Positions 20,506 through 30,375 of a stretch of 45,934 nucleotides of DNA are shown piece after piece. The stretch lies in assembly GCA_027623555.1 (NCBI GenBank), contig JAQBSZ010000033.1, positions 1 through 45,934 of the forward strand. Reading direction: 5' to 3'. The first letter of the stretch is position 1. Every line of letters begins with the position of its first letter. This stretch comes from Pseudomonadota bacterium (lineage in GTDB: Bacteria > Pseudomonadota > Gammaproteobacteria > Pseudomonadales > Pseudohongiellaceae). The translations under genes and the position numbers were made by a program. The notes under the pieces were generated by a model. The model made no database searches and had not been told where the DNA came from. It saw only the letters and a list, made by a program, of their open reading frames with translations.

Positions 20506-21942
20506 ATGGGAAAGCCAACAGGATTTAAGGAATTCAATCGCCAATCCGAACCGTATCGCGATGCCATGGTGCGACTGCTGGATTTCAAGGAGATCTATAC
20601 CGATCACAAGGAAGAGCTTCTCGCCACTCAAGGTGCCCGCTGCATGGATTGCGGGGTTCCTTTTTGCCAGTCTGACGAAGGCTGCCCGGTGTATAACCTG
20701 ATTCCGGAATGGAATGATCTGGTCTATCACAAGCGTTGGAAAGAAGCGCTGGACCGCCTGCACAAGACTAATAATTTTCCGGAGTTCACCGGCCGGGTTT
20801 GTCCTGCGCCATGTGAAGGAGCCTGTGTGCTGGGCATCCATGAGCCTGCTGTGACTATCAAGAACATCGAATGTGCCATCGCTGACAAGGGATTCGATGA
20901 AGGATGGATCGTCGCTGACCCTCCGTACTTCCGCACTGGTAAGAAAGTGGCGATTGCAGGATCCGGTCCGGCAGGACTGGCAGCAGCGGCACAACTGAAT
21001 CACGCTGGCCATGAAGTCACTGTCTATGAACGTGATGATCGAGTCGGTGGTTTGTTGATGTACGGCATTCCGAACATGAAGCTGGAGAAAGCAGTCGTCG
21101 ATAGACGGGTGGATCTGCTCAGGGAAGAAGGCATCAATTTTATCGTTAACGCCGATGTCGGTGGCAGCGGTGAAAATGGCATCCCAGTCGAGGCGTTGCT
21201 GAATGATTTCGATGCGCTCCTGTTAGCCACTGGCGCCACGACTCCACGTGACCTGCAAATTGAGGACAGGGAAGGCGATGGCGTGCATTTCGCCATGGAG
21301 TTTCTGCTGAAGAACACCAAGAGCCTGCTGGACTCCAATCTGGAAGATGGAAATTACATCAACGCCAGGAATAGGAACGTAATCGTGATTGGTGGCGGTG
21401 ATACCGGCACCGACTGTATTGGCACGTCGCTGCGACACGGCTGCAAATCACTGGTGAATTTCGAGATTATGCCCAGACCACCAGCGGATCGCGACGCCAA
21501 TAATCCCTGGCCTACCTGGCCAGTGATTTTTCGTGTCGAGTATGGCCACGAAGAAGCCGCCGCGCGTGACGGTAAAGATCCACGGGTTTATTCAATCTCC
21601 GGCAAAGAATTCGTGCGCGATGAAGATGGCAAGCTGCTCGGAATAAACACCACCGCAGTGGATGAAAATTTCAAAGAGATACCGGGCACCATAGAATTCT
21701 GGGAGGCCGACCTGATCTTTCTTTCTATGGGATTTCTGGGTCCGGAACACTATGTCAGCGAAGCGCTCGATCTCGAGCTGGACCAGCGCTCCAACTACAA
21801 AGCAGAATACGGAGATTTCAAGACTTCCCATCCGCAAGTATTTGCCGCCGGCGATTGCCGCCGCGGTCAGTCGTTAGTGGTTCGGGCGATCGACGAAGGG
21901 CGTCTGGTTGCGGACGAGATTAATAAGTTTCTGGAAAGCTAG
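20506..21942 (+). CDS. gltD: Glutamate synthase (NADPH) small subunit
   Basis: GltD takes electrons from NADPH and delivers them through FAD and iron-sulfur clusters to GltB. It has 478 residues, the normal size. The N-terminal cluster domain has Cys46, Cys49, Cys54 and Cys60 ([16 protein letters not shown]) and Cys99, Cys103 and Cys107 ([12 protein letters not shown]), which bind two 4Fe-4S clusters. The FAD-binding motif is [17 protein letters not shown] and the NADPH-binding motif is [13 protein letters not shown]. The C-terminal FAADGDCRRG-like segment ([13 protein letters not shown]) is typical of the family. The gene directly follows gltB and converges on prpE with about 40 bases between them; no strong terminator is visible there. 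Confidence 0.97.
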   Translation: MGKPTGFKEFNRQSEPYRDAMVRLLDFKEIYTDHKEELLATQGARCMDCGVPFCQSDEGCPVYNLIPEWNDLVYHKRWKEALDRLHKTNNFPEFTGRVCPAPCEGACVLGIHEPAVTIKNIECAIADKGFDEGWIVADPPYFRTGKKVAIAGSGPAGLAAAAQLNHAGHEVTVYERDDRVGGLLMYGIPNMKLEKAVVDRRVDLLREEGINFIVNADVGGSGENGIPVEALLNDFDALLLATGATTPRDLQIEDREGDGVHFAMEFLLKNTKSLLDSNLEDGNYINARNRNVIVIGGGDTGTDCIGTSLRHGCKSLVNFEIMPRPPADRDANNPWPTWPVIFRVEYGHEEAAARDGKDPRVYSISGKEFVRDEDGKLLGINTTAVDENFKEIPGTIEFWEADLIFLSMGFLGPEHYVSEALDLELDQRSNYKAEYGDFKTSHPQVFAAGDCRRGQSLVVRAIDEGRLVADEINKFLES

Positions 21943-21985
21943 AAAAGAAGTATTTAACTATCCGGACCTTTCTTCGCTGCGAATA

Positions 21986-23902
21986 TTATCGCGACTTTGA
22001 CAAGCCCAGTCTCTGCAGGGCCGTGTCTATTTCGCCAAGAATAGCCGGATCATCAATCGTCGCCGGCAATCGGTATTCCTCATTATCGGCGATCTTCTGC
22101 ATGGTTCCCCTGAGGATCTTGCCAGATCGAGTCTTTGGTAACCGCTGTACAACCACTGCCTGCTTGAAGGCGGCAACCGGTCCGATCTTATCGCGCACGA
22201 GTTTTACAACGTCAGCGACGATGTCCTGTTCAGGGCGTTCTACACCGGCCTTCAACACGAGAAACCCGACCGGTAACTGGCCTTTGAGCTGATCGGCCAC
22301 ACCGATTACGGCGCATTCGGCAACGTCGGCATGACTGGCTAACACTTCTTCCATGGCACCGGTAGACAATCGATGGCCGGCCACGTTTATAATGTCATCG
22401 GTTCGGCTCATGACAAAGACATAGCCATCCTCATCGATATAGCCGGCATCTGCCGTCTTGTAGTAACCCGGAAATTCCGCCATATAGCTTTCAATGAATC
22501 GTTCGTGGGCATTCCACAATGTCAGCAAGGAACCAGGTGCCATTGGTAGTTTCGTACAGAGTGCGCCTACTTCACCCGCCGGCATGGAATTGCCCTGGCT
22601 ATCCAAAACCTGCAGATCCCAACCGGGTGCTGGCATGGTTGGCGAGCCCGGCTTGACCGGTAACAAGCCATAACCCATATGATTGGCAGCGATAGACCAA
22701 CCCGTCTCGGTCTGCCACCAGTGATCGATAACCGGTACCTTGAGCTGCCTTTCCGCCCAGGCCAGGGTATCGGGATCGGTGCGCTCGCCGGCAAGGAACA
22801 GCGTCTCGAATTTGCTCAGGTCATAGTCTTGCATCAACTTGCCGTCGGGATCTTCTTTCTTTATCGCCCGGAAAGCAGTTGGCGCGGTGAACAAGGCCTT
22901 CACGCCGTGATCGGCAATCACCCGCCAGAACGCCCCGGCATCGGGAGTGCCCACTGGCTTGCCTTCGTAGAGGATAGTTGTGCAGCCCTTCAAGAGAGGA
23001 CCGTAAACGATATAGGAATGTCCCACTACCCAACCAACGTCTGACGCTGCCCAGTAAACGTCGCCAGCCTCCATGCCATAGATCGTGCTCATGCTCCAGT
23101 TCAGCGCAACTGCGTGTCCGCCATTGTCGCGAACCACGCCCTTGGGAAGACCGGTCGTGCCAGAGGTGTAGAGAATATAGAGTGGATCGGTTGCCTTAAC
23201 CGGTACACAGTCAGCTGGCTTTGCCGAGGACATGGCCTCACTCCAATCCAGCTCTCGGTCATTCGTTAACTGCGCGATGCATTGTTCGCGCTGCACAATG
23301 ATGACAGTGGTTGGTTTGAATACAGCGATACCGATTCCGTCATTAAGAAGCGGCATGTAGGGAATCACCCGATTGATTTCGATGCCGCAGGATGCCGTGA
23401 CAATGACATTCGGTTTGGCATCGTCAATACGCACTGCCAGTTCATTAGCGGCAAACCCTCCGAACACGACCGAGTGAATTGCACCGATGCGCGCGCAAGC
23501 CAGCATGGCAATTACGGTCTCGGGAATCATGGGCATATAGATAAGGACGCGGTCGCCCTTACCCACGCCCCGGCTCGCCAACACACCGGCGAAGCGCGCG
23601 GTTAAGTCTCGCAATTCGCGGTAGCTTAGCTTTACAACCCGATTGCCTGTGACAGGACTGTCATAGATCAGCGCGACCTGCTCGGCACGCCCGTCTTCGA
23701 CATGTCGATCCAGCGCGTTATAACAGGTGTTAAGTTCACCGCCGACGAACCATCGGCCGTGTGGAGACTGCGAAACGTCCAGTACCTGCTCCCAGGGCTT
23801 GGTCCAATGAAGACTCTTGGCCGCTTCACCCCAGAACGCTTCCGGATCTTTGAGTGATAATTCATGGGCCTGCTTGTAGGCCTTGCTAAATTTGGACGAC
23901 AT
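21986..23902 (-). CDS. prpE: Propionyl-CoA synthetase (acyl-CoA synthetase)
   Basis: PrpE activates propionate to propionyl-CoA with ATP through an acyl-AMP intermediate and feeds the 2-methylcitrate or methylmalonyl pathway. From the internal ATG at 23902 it has 638 residues; the longer frame adds an unlikely 18-residue tail. Visible motifs are the AMP-binding P-loop YTSGTTGLPKGVV, WWQTETGW, the hinge region DDIINVAGHRLSTG, and the catalytic, acetylation-prone lysine in PKTRSGKILRGTM. The C-terminal ATIDDPAILGEI ending is typical of PrpE rather than Acs. No prpBCD genes are in the window. Related acetyl-CoA synthetases share most motifs, so some activity on acetate is possible. Confidence 0.88.
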   Translation of the reverse strand: MSSKFSKAYKQAHELSLKDPEAFWGEAAKSLHWTKPWEQVLDVSQSPHGRWFVGGELNTCYNALDRHVEDGRAEQVALIYDSPVTGNRVVKLSYRELRDLTARFAGVLASRGVGKGDRVLIYMPMIPETVIAMLACARIGAIHSVVFGGFAANELAVRIDDAKPNVIVTASCGIEINRVIPYMPLLNDGIGIAVFKPTTVIIVQREQCIAQLTNDRELDWSEAMSSAKPADCVPVKATDPLYILYTSGTTGLPKGVVRDNGGHAVALNWSMSTIYGMEAGDVYWAASDVGWVVGHSYIVYGPLLKGCTTILYEGKPVGTPDAGAFWRVIADHGVKALFTAPTAFRAIKKEDPDGKLMQDYDLSKFETLFLAGERTDPDTLAWAERQLKVPVIDHWWQTETGWSIAANHMGYGLLPVKPGSPTMPAPGWDLQVLDSQGNSMPAGEVGALCTKLPMAPGSLLTLWNAHERFIESYMAEFPGYYKTADAGYIDEDGYVFVMSRTDDIINVAGHRLSTGAMEEVLASHADVAECAVIGVADQLKGQLPVGFLVLKAGVERPEQDIVADVVKLVRDKIGPVAAFKQAVVVQRLPKTRSGKILRGTMQKIADNEEYRLPATIDDPAILGEIDTALQRLGLSKSR

Positions 23903-24066
23903 CTCACTAAACCCTTGTTCTATGACATGACAATGCCTTATCTTAAAAGAAGGCATAGCGGCAAGGCCAGAAAATCATACTCGAATCGGGAACAGACCAG
24001 GTTTTCTATGGCGATTAGTGTAATGGCAATAGAAAACCTGATCTGTCCTCGATTTAATAAGCAGGC

Positions 24067-24103
24067 AAAAAAAATGCGACCACTGCCGGGGGGCAGTGAT
24101 CGC
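24067..24103 (-). terminator. Rho-independent terminator (minus strand)
   Basis: Read on the minus strand, a 12-base stem with one mismatch (gcgatcactgcc pairing with ggcagtggtcgc) closes a tiny C-rich loop and is followed by eight T residues. It lies about 60 bases after the stop of the secreted acidic protein gene, so it terminates that transcript before prpE. Confidence 0.85.
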
Positions 24104-24165
24104 AATCGGAGCTCTGCGGTGAAACGCAGATTTACTTTGGCAGGTTAATGCTAATTAATTACTGA

Positions 24166-25290
24166 TCAGGATCCTGGTGTGAAGTCAACCAGCTCGACAC
24201 GCTCATCGTCTTCCAGATTGATTTCAAGAATCAGACCAGTGCCAGGCAAATAGATCTTGGTCTCCTCTCCATCTGGCTCCAGTGGAGTCCATTCCAGGGT
24301 CTCGAGGCAGTTGTTACTGCAGGCGAATCCACTATCGGTGGATTCATTGTTCTCCAGGCTCACGGTCTGACCGATATCCTCGGCCTCACCAATGAGATAT
24401 TCCTGCCGGAGGACTTCATCCACTACGGGCATCCCACGAAACAGAATTCCGGCCTTGGCGCCGTCCGTGCCATGTTTCCATGAACCATCGACATCGCTGA
24501 GTTCACCGTCTTCGTAATTGAGGGAAAGCTCACCCATGTACCAGACATTGCCGTCTTCATCCTGGGCATACCAGTCAGAAGTATCTTCAATCACTTCCCC
24601 ATCTTCCTCGACTACGTCCCGCACCACGATGGCCTCGATGCCTTCGATATCCTTGGTTTGGTCAAGCACCGTCACGGTAATGGTTTCCTCTTCACTTTCA
24701 TAAACCCAGACATTGCCTACGATGAGTGGGAAATAAGGGTTTGGATTCGCTGCGATTGCATCGACACTGACAAACGTAATGTCGTCCAGATCGGGATCGT
24801 AAGGACCCTCTCCGAAGATTGCACACAGGTTTGCATGAGATTCTTCAATATCACCGCATTCTTCAAGAGCATCACTGCGTTCCGCTGTAGCTTCACTGAA
24901 ACACTCCGCCTGATCGACCGGATCAGATTCGTTAAAACACTTGGCCTGCGCCTCGAAATAGTCATCTTGTGTATCTGCGCGACAGGCGAGCAGTTGAGCG
25001 TTGGTGGTGCTGGAACAGGCACCCTCACCTTGAACCATTTGTGGGGTATCGACTTCGATGTCAACCAATTTTTGGTAATCGACGGAAAAACTGACATCGC
25101 CCGAACTACTCTCTGCGACTAACTCAGCCGATAGTGCCCTGGTTTCCCCTTCATCGTCCTCCCATTCAAGATAAGGAATTGTCAGTACGATGTTGCTACC
25201 ATCATCTTCCACTGTTGGATATTCCTGTGCGTTCAATCCAATCGCGAAAAAGCAGGTAACACACACGACTACGAATAATAGTTTTTTCAT
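24166..25290 (-). CDS. Secreted acidic protein of unknown function (374 aa)
   Basis: I do not recognise a named family. Residues 1-21 are a Sec signal peptide (MKKLLFVVVCVTCFFAIGLNAQ). The mature protein is strikingly acidic, with many Asp and Glu clusters. Residues about 90-160 hold about seven spaced cysteines (GACSS, LLACRA, AKCFNE, AECFSE, EECGD, NLCAIF) in a helical, Ala/Glu-rich stretch, suggesting disulfide-linked helices. From about residue 175 comes a beta-rich region beginning NPYFPLIVGNVWVYES, with WYAQDEDGNVWYMGE and a second Cys pair (FACSNNCLE). It is probably periplasmic or extracellular and may bind divalent cations. It is divergent from an OmpR-type two-component system, which may control it. 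Confidence 0.7.
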   Translation of the reverse strand: MKKLLFVVVCVTCFFAIGLNAQEYPTVEDDGSNIVLTIPYLEWEDDEGETRALSAELVAESSSGDVSFSVDYQKLVDIEVDTPQMVQGEGACSSTTNAQLLACRADTQDDYFEAQAKCFNESDPVDQAECFSEATAERSDALEECGDIEESHANLCAIFGEGPYDPDLDDITFVSVDAIAANPNPYFPLIVGNVWVYESEEETITVTVLDQTKDIEGIEAIVVRDVVEEDGEVIEDTSDWYAQDEDGNVWYMGELSLNYEDGELSDVDGSWKHGTDGAKAGILFRGMPVVDEVLRQEYLIGEAEDIGQTVSLENNESTDSGFACSNNCLETLEWTPLEPDGEETKIYLPGTGLILEINLEDDERVELVDFTPGS

Positions 25291-25382
25291 TGCAGACCTC
25301 CTGGTTAGAATTCTTCAATCTGTAAGCGCGCAACACGCAGTACATTCACAGGATATGCTAAGCACTGAACTTAACCGCAGGC

Positions 25383-25398
25383 TTACCAGAACATTACC
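25383..25398. promoter_or_regulatory. Candidate OmpR-family operator (TTACC direct repeat, 11-bp spacing)
   Basis: The sequence ttaccagaacattacc holds two TTACC copies exactly 11 bases apart, one helical turn, which is the usual layout for OmpR/PhoB-type dimers binding in tandem. It is followed by the small palindrome accaattggt. It lies about 90 bases upstream of the secreted protein start. Binding by the adjacent regulator is an inference. Confidence 0.4.
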
Positions 25399-25552
25399 AA
25401 TTGGTTAGATGAGGTTATTTCGCTGATATACAGACCTACTGATCCACCAACAAACACGAAAAAGCGAATATTGTTATGCCCGCTACTTTCAATACTCTTG
25501 AGCCGCCCAGGCACGACAGGATTCTTATGCGGCCGAGGCTTATCAGGTGCTG

Positions 25553-25568
25553 ATTACCAGATGGTAAT
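25553..25568. promoter_or_regulatory. Candidate operator palindrome attaccagatggtaat
   Basis: The arms attacc and ggtaat are perfectly inverted around agat, using the same TTACC half-site as at 25383-25398. The site lies 95 bases ahead of the response regulator start and could mediate autoregulation. Confidence 0.4.
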
Positions 25569-25662
25569 GTTTCGTAACAGCGGTCAATAATGGGGAGCTG
25601 TCAAACTATGTTAAACTTATGTCGATGGATTTTAACTGGGTTGCCTGACTGTTCTTAATCGT

Positions 25663-26340
25663 ATGCGCATACTACTGATCGAAGATGACATCAAGATTGC
25701 GGCTTTTGTAATCAAAGGTCTAAAAGAGGCTGGTTACGTGATTGACCATTTCATCAATGGTAATGACGGGCTAAACGCCGCTAAACTGGAGACCTATGAT
25801 GCCGGCGTAATCGATATTATGTTGCCTGGCATCGATGGCTTCAAGATTATCGATGGCATGAGAAGCAGCAACATCAATCTACCCGTACTCATACTAAGTG
25901 CGAAGAGATCGGTAGACGATCGCGTGAAAGGATTCAACACCGGTGGAGATGATTACCTTACCAAGCCATTTGCCTTATCAGAACTACTTGCTCGTTTGCA
26001 GGCGCTAATTCGGCGGGCTAACCACATCGTAGAGCCTAATAATATTTCTGTTCACGATCTGACAATCGATATTCGCTCGCGAAAGGTCAAGCGAGGAGAT
26101 AAGAAGATCGTCCTGCAACCCCGAGAATTCAGTTTGCTTGAATACTTGATGCGCAACGAGAATCGCATTGTCTCAAAGTCTATGATCATGGAGCATGTGT
26201 GGGATTACAATTTCGATCCCCACACTAACGTAGTCGAGGCACGCGTGTGTCGGCTGCGAGAGAAAGTTGACAAGAATTTCGAGGTTCCGTTGATCCATAC
26301 TATACGTGGTGTAGGATATGTCCTTAAACACGATACTTAA
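25663..26340 (+). CDS. OmpR/PhoB-family response regulator
   Basis: This 225-residue transcription regulator has an N-terminal receiver domain with the acidic pair in LIEDDIK, the phosphorylation site Asp51 (GVIDIMLPG) and the conserved Lys in LTKPF. Its C-terminal winged helix (about 127-224) includes LQPREFSLLEYLMRN and VVEARVCRLREKVD. The kinase gene begins inside its last codons (23-base overlap), so the pair is translationally coupled. Sequence is closest to the QseB/CusR-type branch. Likely targets are the flanking secreted protein and TonB-dependent receptor genes, judged by position and by TTACC motifs in the upstream region. Confidence 0.93.
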   Translation: MRILLIEDDIKIAAFVIKGLKEAGYVIDHFINGNDGLNAAKLETYDAGVIDIMLPGIDGFKIIDGMRSSNINLPVLILSAKRSVDDRVKGFNTGGDDYLTKPFALSELLARLQALIRRANHIVEPNNISVHDLTIDIRSRKVKRGDKKIVLQPREFSLLEYLMRNENRIVSKSMIMEHVWDYNFDPHTNVVEARVCRLREKVDKNFEVPLIHTIRGVGYVLKHDT

Positions 26341-27727
26341 ACCTGCTTCGCTGGCTGGCCGTCTGACAGTCTGGTACACCGGCGTTTCCACGCTGTTGTT
26401 CCTGTCTGCCATAGGCACCATCTATTTTTTGACGTCCACTGTCTTGCTCAACCAGGTTGATGAAGACCTCGACGATGATCTGCAGGAGTTTAACGCTATC
26501 TACAGAGAAGAAGGCATCGTCCCCCTCTGGCAGGAGCTCCAGAAAGAAGTTGCCGAAGATGGTTCAGCGCAGGTCCTGTTTCGACTCTACACGAGTGATG
26601 GTGACATGCTGCGAAGCACGGATGATGGTACCTGGAGTGACCATTTGCCACCTGACAATCTTGGGACGACACTGCAGGAAAACCCTGAACCCATTGTAAG
26701 CACCGTCCATCTTGAGTCTCATGAGTTTCCGGCGCGCACTATTTATGGAGTGATTAGTGATGCCAATGGGAACTACATACTGCAGGTAACCGAGTCACTC
26801 GAAGAACGCGCCGATGTGCTGGAGATATTTCAACTGACCTTCCTCATCTGCCTGCCGTTTCTGGTGGCGCTCTCATTGTTAGCAGGTTGGATAATGGCCA
26901 GAAAGTCATTGTCAGGGGTTGAGCTGGTGACAAACACAGCGATAGACATCAGCAATGGTGCCCTTGATGAACGGGTAAGTCTTAACGATCAGGGGGCAGA
27001 GATTGACCGGTTAGCCGCTACGTTTAACAGCATGCTGGATAAGATTCAGTTGTTAATTCGCGGTATGCGAGAGATTAATGACAACATCGCTCACGATCTG
27101 AAAAGTCCGCTCGCCCGAATCAGAGGTCTGGCTGAATCAACGCTAACTGACAAGCACGATGAGTCTCAGTATCAGCACCTGGCGGGAAGCACTATCGAAG
27201 AATGCGACCGCTTGCTGCATTTGATTAATACTATGTTAGATCTTGCCGAGACTGAAGCCGGGCTGGTTCACGATACAGAGACAGTGAATCTAACCGAGCT
27301 GATCTATGATGCCTCTGAAATTTATCAAGCGCTCGCCAGTGAGAATAACATCGAACTCACTAGCGATATCGGACAGGAAATTCTGATTAAAGGTAACAAA
27401 CAGTTCCTGCAGCGACTCATCGGCAATTTACTGGACAATGCCATAAAGTACACCCCGGAAGGAGGCAAAGTTGCTATCAATGACGAGATTGCCGGAAACG
27501 ATGTGCTAATCAAGATTTCCGATACTGGCATGGGGATTAGTTCGGACGATCTGCCCAATATATTTCAGCGTTTCTACCGCTGTGATATGAGCCGCAACAA
27601 ACCGGGTACCGGTTTAGGCTTGAGTCTGGCCTTGGCTATCGCCAAGGCACATCTGGGAAATATCTCGGTAAACAGTCGAATCGCTCAGGGCAGTCAGTTC
27701 ATCGTTACTCTGCCGCTGGCCAACTGA
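26318..27727 (+). CDS. Membrane sensor histidine kinase
   Basis: This 469-residue partner kinase has two transmembrane helices (about 20-42 and 171-194) flanking a 130-residue periplasmic sensor domain rich in Asp and Glu. A HAMP linker follows (about 195-248), then a HisKA domain with phospho-accepting His259 in NIAHDLKSPLARIRG. The HATPase domain has N box NLLDNAIKYTPEGG, G1 DTGMGI and G2 GTGLGLSLA. All catalytic motifs are intact. The acidic sensor domain could read cations or a charged ligand, but that is a guess. It converges with the TonB receptor gene, 13 bases apart. Confidence 0.92.
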   Translation: MSLNTILKPASLAGRLTVWYTGVSTLLFLSAIGTIYFLTSTVLLNQVDEDLDDDLQEFNAIYREEGIVPLWQELQKEVAEDGSAQVLFRLYTSDGDMLRSTDDGTWSDHLPPDNLGTTLQENPEPIVSTVHLESHEFPARTIYGVISDANGNYILQVTESLEERADVLEIFQLTFLICLPFLVALSLLAGWIMARKSLSGVELVTNTAIDISNGALDERVSLNDQGAEIDRLAATFNSMLDKIQLLIRGMREINDNIAHDLKSPLARIRGLAESTLTDKHDESQYQHLAGSTIEECDRLLHLINTMLDLAETEAGLVHDTETVNLTELIYDASEIYQALASENNIELTSDIGQEILIKGNKQFLQRLIGNLLDNAIKYTPEGGKVAINDEIAGNDVLIKISDTGMGISSDDLPNIFQRFYRCDMSRNKPGTGLGLSLALAIAKAHLGNISVNSRIAQGSQFIVTLPLAN

Positions 27728-27740
27728 AGCGAACCAGACC

Positions 27741-29900
27741 TTAGAAGCTCCCTCTAATGGTCAGCAGAAATACTGGTTCTGACTGTTCTCTTTCGAATAC
27801 TACCTCTTCAACCTCACCATCTCGCAACGCAGCGAGACCTTCATAAAGGTTGCCGTTTTCCCTTTTTCTGGCGTCAAGCATATTATTTACACTGAGACGC
27901 AACATGAAATTCTCGCCCAGACTCTTCTCAATGAAATACTCAAGATTGGAGTCATAGCTTACGCTCTTGATTTCATCTATCTGGATGTCTCTCATGCCGC
28001 CCTGCTTCTGTATACTCAAGCCGTGGCTGAATCCCAGCGATGGAACATTATGAATCAGGTCTATATTGCCAATGAAATTGGGTTGCAGATTGAAACGCCG
28101 TGTCTCATTAGTAAATGGATCTTTGATTTCAGAATCTATCAACGTGTAGTTAGTGAAGAAGCTCACCTGAGGTAAGCCAATAATGGCCAGTGGCATGCCA
28201 AAATCCAGTTCCAATCCCCAGGTTTCCCCTCGCCCCACATTGTCCGGAGTAAAAAGATCGTCACCGACCTTGGTTAGCTCAATCTTGTCATCAATTTCAC
28301 GGTAGAAAAGGTTTACTCCAAAGATGCCAGCATTGTTGTCGAAGCGGTATGAATACCCCAAATCGATGCCCGCGGCGATTTCCGGCTGCAACCCGGGATT
28401 TCCCACAGTAACCTGGTCTTCGTCGGGCGTGTCCAGATTGCTAAAGGGGATAATCTCGTTAAAGCTGGGTCGTCTCAGGGTTCTGGCAAGACTAACTCGA
28501 ATCGCACCGGAGTCACCCACCTGGTAGGACAGATGAACCGAGGGAATCAGCTCGAACTGTGAATTCTCTGCTCTGCCTTCGCTACCCGTCTGGTCCAGGC
28601 TGGTATCTTCGGCGCGTAGACCATACTCAAGGGTTGCATTGCCAGACACATTCCAGGCGTCTTTGATGTAGGCATGCAGACGCATCTCTTCCACATGATA
28701 GAGACCATTGCCAGGTGTGTTATCCACCAGCTCGTCCTCATCCAGCTCATTCAGTGTCTGTTTTGCGTCGCGATCTTCGTTACTGGCCCCCAAGCCAACT
28801 TTGATTTCGTGATTCTCTTTTACTCTCCAGGTGAGCGATCCCACAAATTGCATCTCCAGATCATCGGCTGCAGTGAATTGTTGCAGCTCAATGACCTCAA
28901 TTCCTTCCTCCAATACCGCTTCCAGCTCTTGAGAGTCATCATCAAATTGACTACCAGAGAAACTGAGCTGAAGATTCGTATCCCTAGCCATCATGCGGTT
29001 GTATTGGAGTCCGAACTCCACTCGATCCTGATCCGTGTGTCTGCGCTCAATGCCGTTGGCATCCAGCGCGAATTCGCCATCCAGGAATTCGATAGTCTCC
29101 TTCTCATCAATGCGATTGCGCAGATAGGCCAGTCGCACATTAAGCGCTTCCTGGGCGCCAAACCTGTAGGTCACACTGCTCGTAAAAGAGGCATCGTTGC
29201 TGTCCCTGAGGTCGTCTGCATTGACCACACGAATCAGGCTGCCTGCATTATCGAAAACATTCTCAGTTTTGGTTTTTGGCCCGAGTCTCTCCTGCACATT
29301 GGCGGATATCAGGTAGCTCCATGCATCATTGTTGCCACCATGAGTGAACGCAGCAGAACCCTTGAGTGTAGGATCGAGGTCTGAGTAATACAGCCCACCG
29401 AGCCGGAACTCGTTGCCCTGAATATCTGCACCCTCTTTTAGTATCAGGTTAATTGTGCCGCCAACTCCTTGCGCGTCTAAATCTGGCGTGGGGCTGCGTA
29501 TGACTTCGATACGTTCAATCAGCTCGGCTGGGATGCGGTCCACCAATGCAGTGCGGTCATCGCTCGAGCCGGGTATGCGCTCCCCGTTGATGAGTACCTG
29601 TGTGTACTGTGGACCCAGACCTCTTAGCTGCGGAGCTTCGAATTCTCCGATATCGGCAGTAAAGGCAACGCCGGATACACGCTTGAGCATATCGCCCACG
29701 GATTGTGGTTCGAAGGACTGAAAGAAGCCTTTCTCGTAGTTCAGTTTCGGTGCAGGACTGTTATTGAGGGAGTAGTAGAGGCGCTCTCCCAGTACGGATA
29801 TTTCTTCAAGGATTCGATTGGATTGTTGGCCAAAGCAATAACTCGACCAGCATCCTAGCAACGCTGTTAATAAAACAATGCTTTGGGCGCTATAGATCAT
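27741..29900 (-). CDS. TonB-dependent outer-membrane receptor
   Basis: This 719-residue outer-membrane transporter has a signal peptide (IVLLTALLGCWSSYCFGQ) and a TonB-box-like stretch (EEISVLGER). Its plug domain (about 40-155) includes QVLINGERIPGSSDD, IERIEVIRSPTPD and GGTINLILKEG, and a 22-strand-type barrel ends in the aromatic residue Phe719, as expected for outer-membrane assembly. Substrate is not evident; the plug resembles receptors for carbohydrate or organic ligands as much as siderophores. It lies next to a two-component system and close to the acidic secreted protein, which suggests a regulated uptake locus. No Fur box is obvious upstream. Confidence 0.9.
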   Translation of the reverse strand: MIYSAQSIVLLTALLGCWSSYCFGQQSNRILEEISVLGERLYYSLNNSPAPKLNYEKGFFQSFEPQSVGDMLKRVSGVAFTADIGEFEAPQLRGLGPQYTQVLINGERIPGSSDDRTALVDRIPAELIERIEVIRSPTPDLDAQGVGGTINLILKEGADIQGNEFRLGGLYYSDLDPTLKGSAAFTHGGNNDAWSYLISANVQERLGPKTKTENVFDNAGSLIRVVNADDLRDSNDASFTSSVTYRFGAQEALNVRLAYLRNRIDEKETIEFLDGEFALDANGIERRHTDQDRVEFGLQYNRMMARDTNLQLSFSGSQFDDDSQELEAVLEEGIEVIELQQFTAADDLEMQFVGSLTWRVKENHEIKVGLGASNEDRDAKQTLNELDEDELVDNTPGNGLYHVEEMRLHAYIKDAWNVSGNATLEYGLRAEDTSLDQTGSEGRAENSQFELIPSVHLSYQVGDSGAIRVSLARTLRRPSFNEIIPFSNLDTPDEDQVTVGNPGLQPEIAAGIDLGYSYRFDNNAGIFGVNLFYREIDDKIELTKVGDDLFTPDNVGRGETWGLELDFGMPLAIIGLPQVSFFTNYTLIDSEIKDPFTNETRRFNLQPNFIGNIDLIHNVPSLGFSHGLSIQKQGGMRDIQIDEIKSVSYDSNLEYFIEKSLGENFMLRLSVNNMLDARKRENGNLYEGLAALRDGEVEEVVFEREQSEPVFLLTIRGSF

Positions 29901-30375
29901 CCAGCACTACTCTTTCTTACTCGCTTAAGATTAGACATCAAGCTCGCGCCAAAAACAGTACCATAGCAAATATCCTTTTTCCCGTCGCCGGGGTTCTTCA
30001 AGCCCGAATAAAAGGTGCAAGGCACCGGTGCCTGGCACCTGATCACTACCCCAGATGGTTTACTCTGCAAATCTCGAATATTTCAGAATGGAACACAAAG
30101 CCGAACTCAATCAGTGATTTGAATTACGACAAGGCTCGGGCATGGATTCGACGTCCACGAGGTTCGAGGACTGTTGCATCTGGTTCAAGCCTCCGACTTC
30201 ACAGTAGGGAAGGTCCTCAACGAACACATCAAGAATTCCCAGGGTAAAGACGCTGCTATCCAGGTTGCCGTTACTCCAGTCGTACGCCTGGCGGTTCTGG
30301 ATATCCCAGCTGCACTACTCCGATCAGGGCCTTTCTGACATACTTGCCGCTATCCTGCACTCTGAGCCTGGAATC
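29901..30375. other. Intergenic region between the TonB receptor and the ABC exporter
   Basis: This stretch of about 475 bases holds divergent promoters for the two flanking transcripts and a double GTGCC palindrome at 30014-30039. The long plus-strand frame that could extend the ABC protein upstream has no family similarity and is rejected as coding. I see nothing else recognisable. Confidence 0.5.
30014..30039. repeat. Paired GTGCC palindromes
   Basis: Two adjacent 13-base palindromes, ggtgcaaggcacc (30014-30026) and ggtgcctggcacc (30027-30039), abut with no spacer. The second is identical to the copy at 9399-9411. Confidence 0.55.

Noticed and set aside
30265..30375. Upstream extension of the ABC ATPase frame
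   Set aside because: The 37 extra residues have no similarity to the family, which begins at the ATG at 30376.
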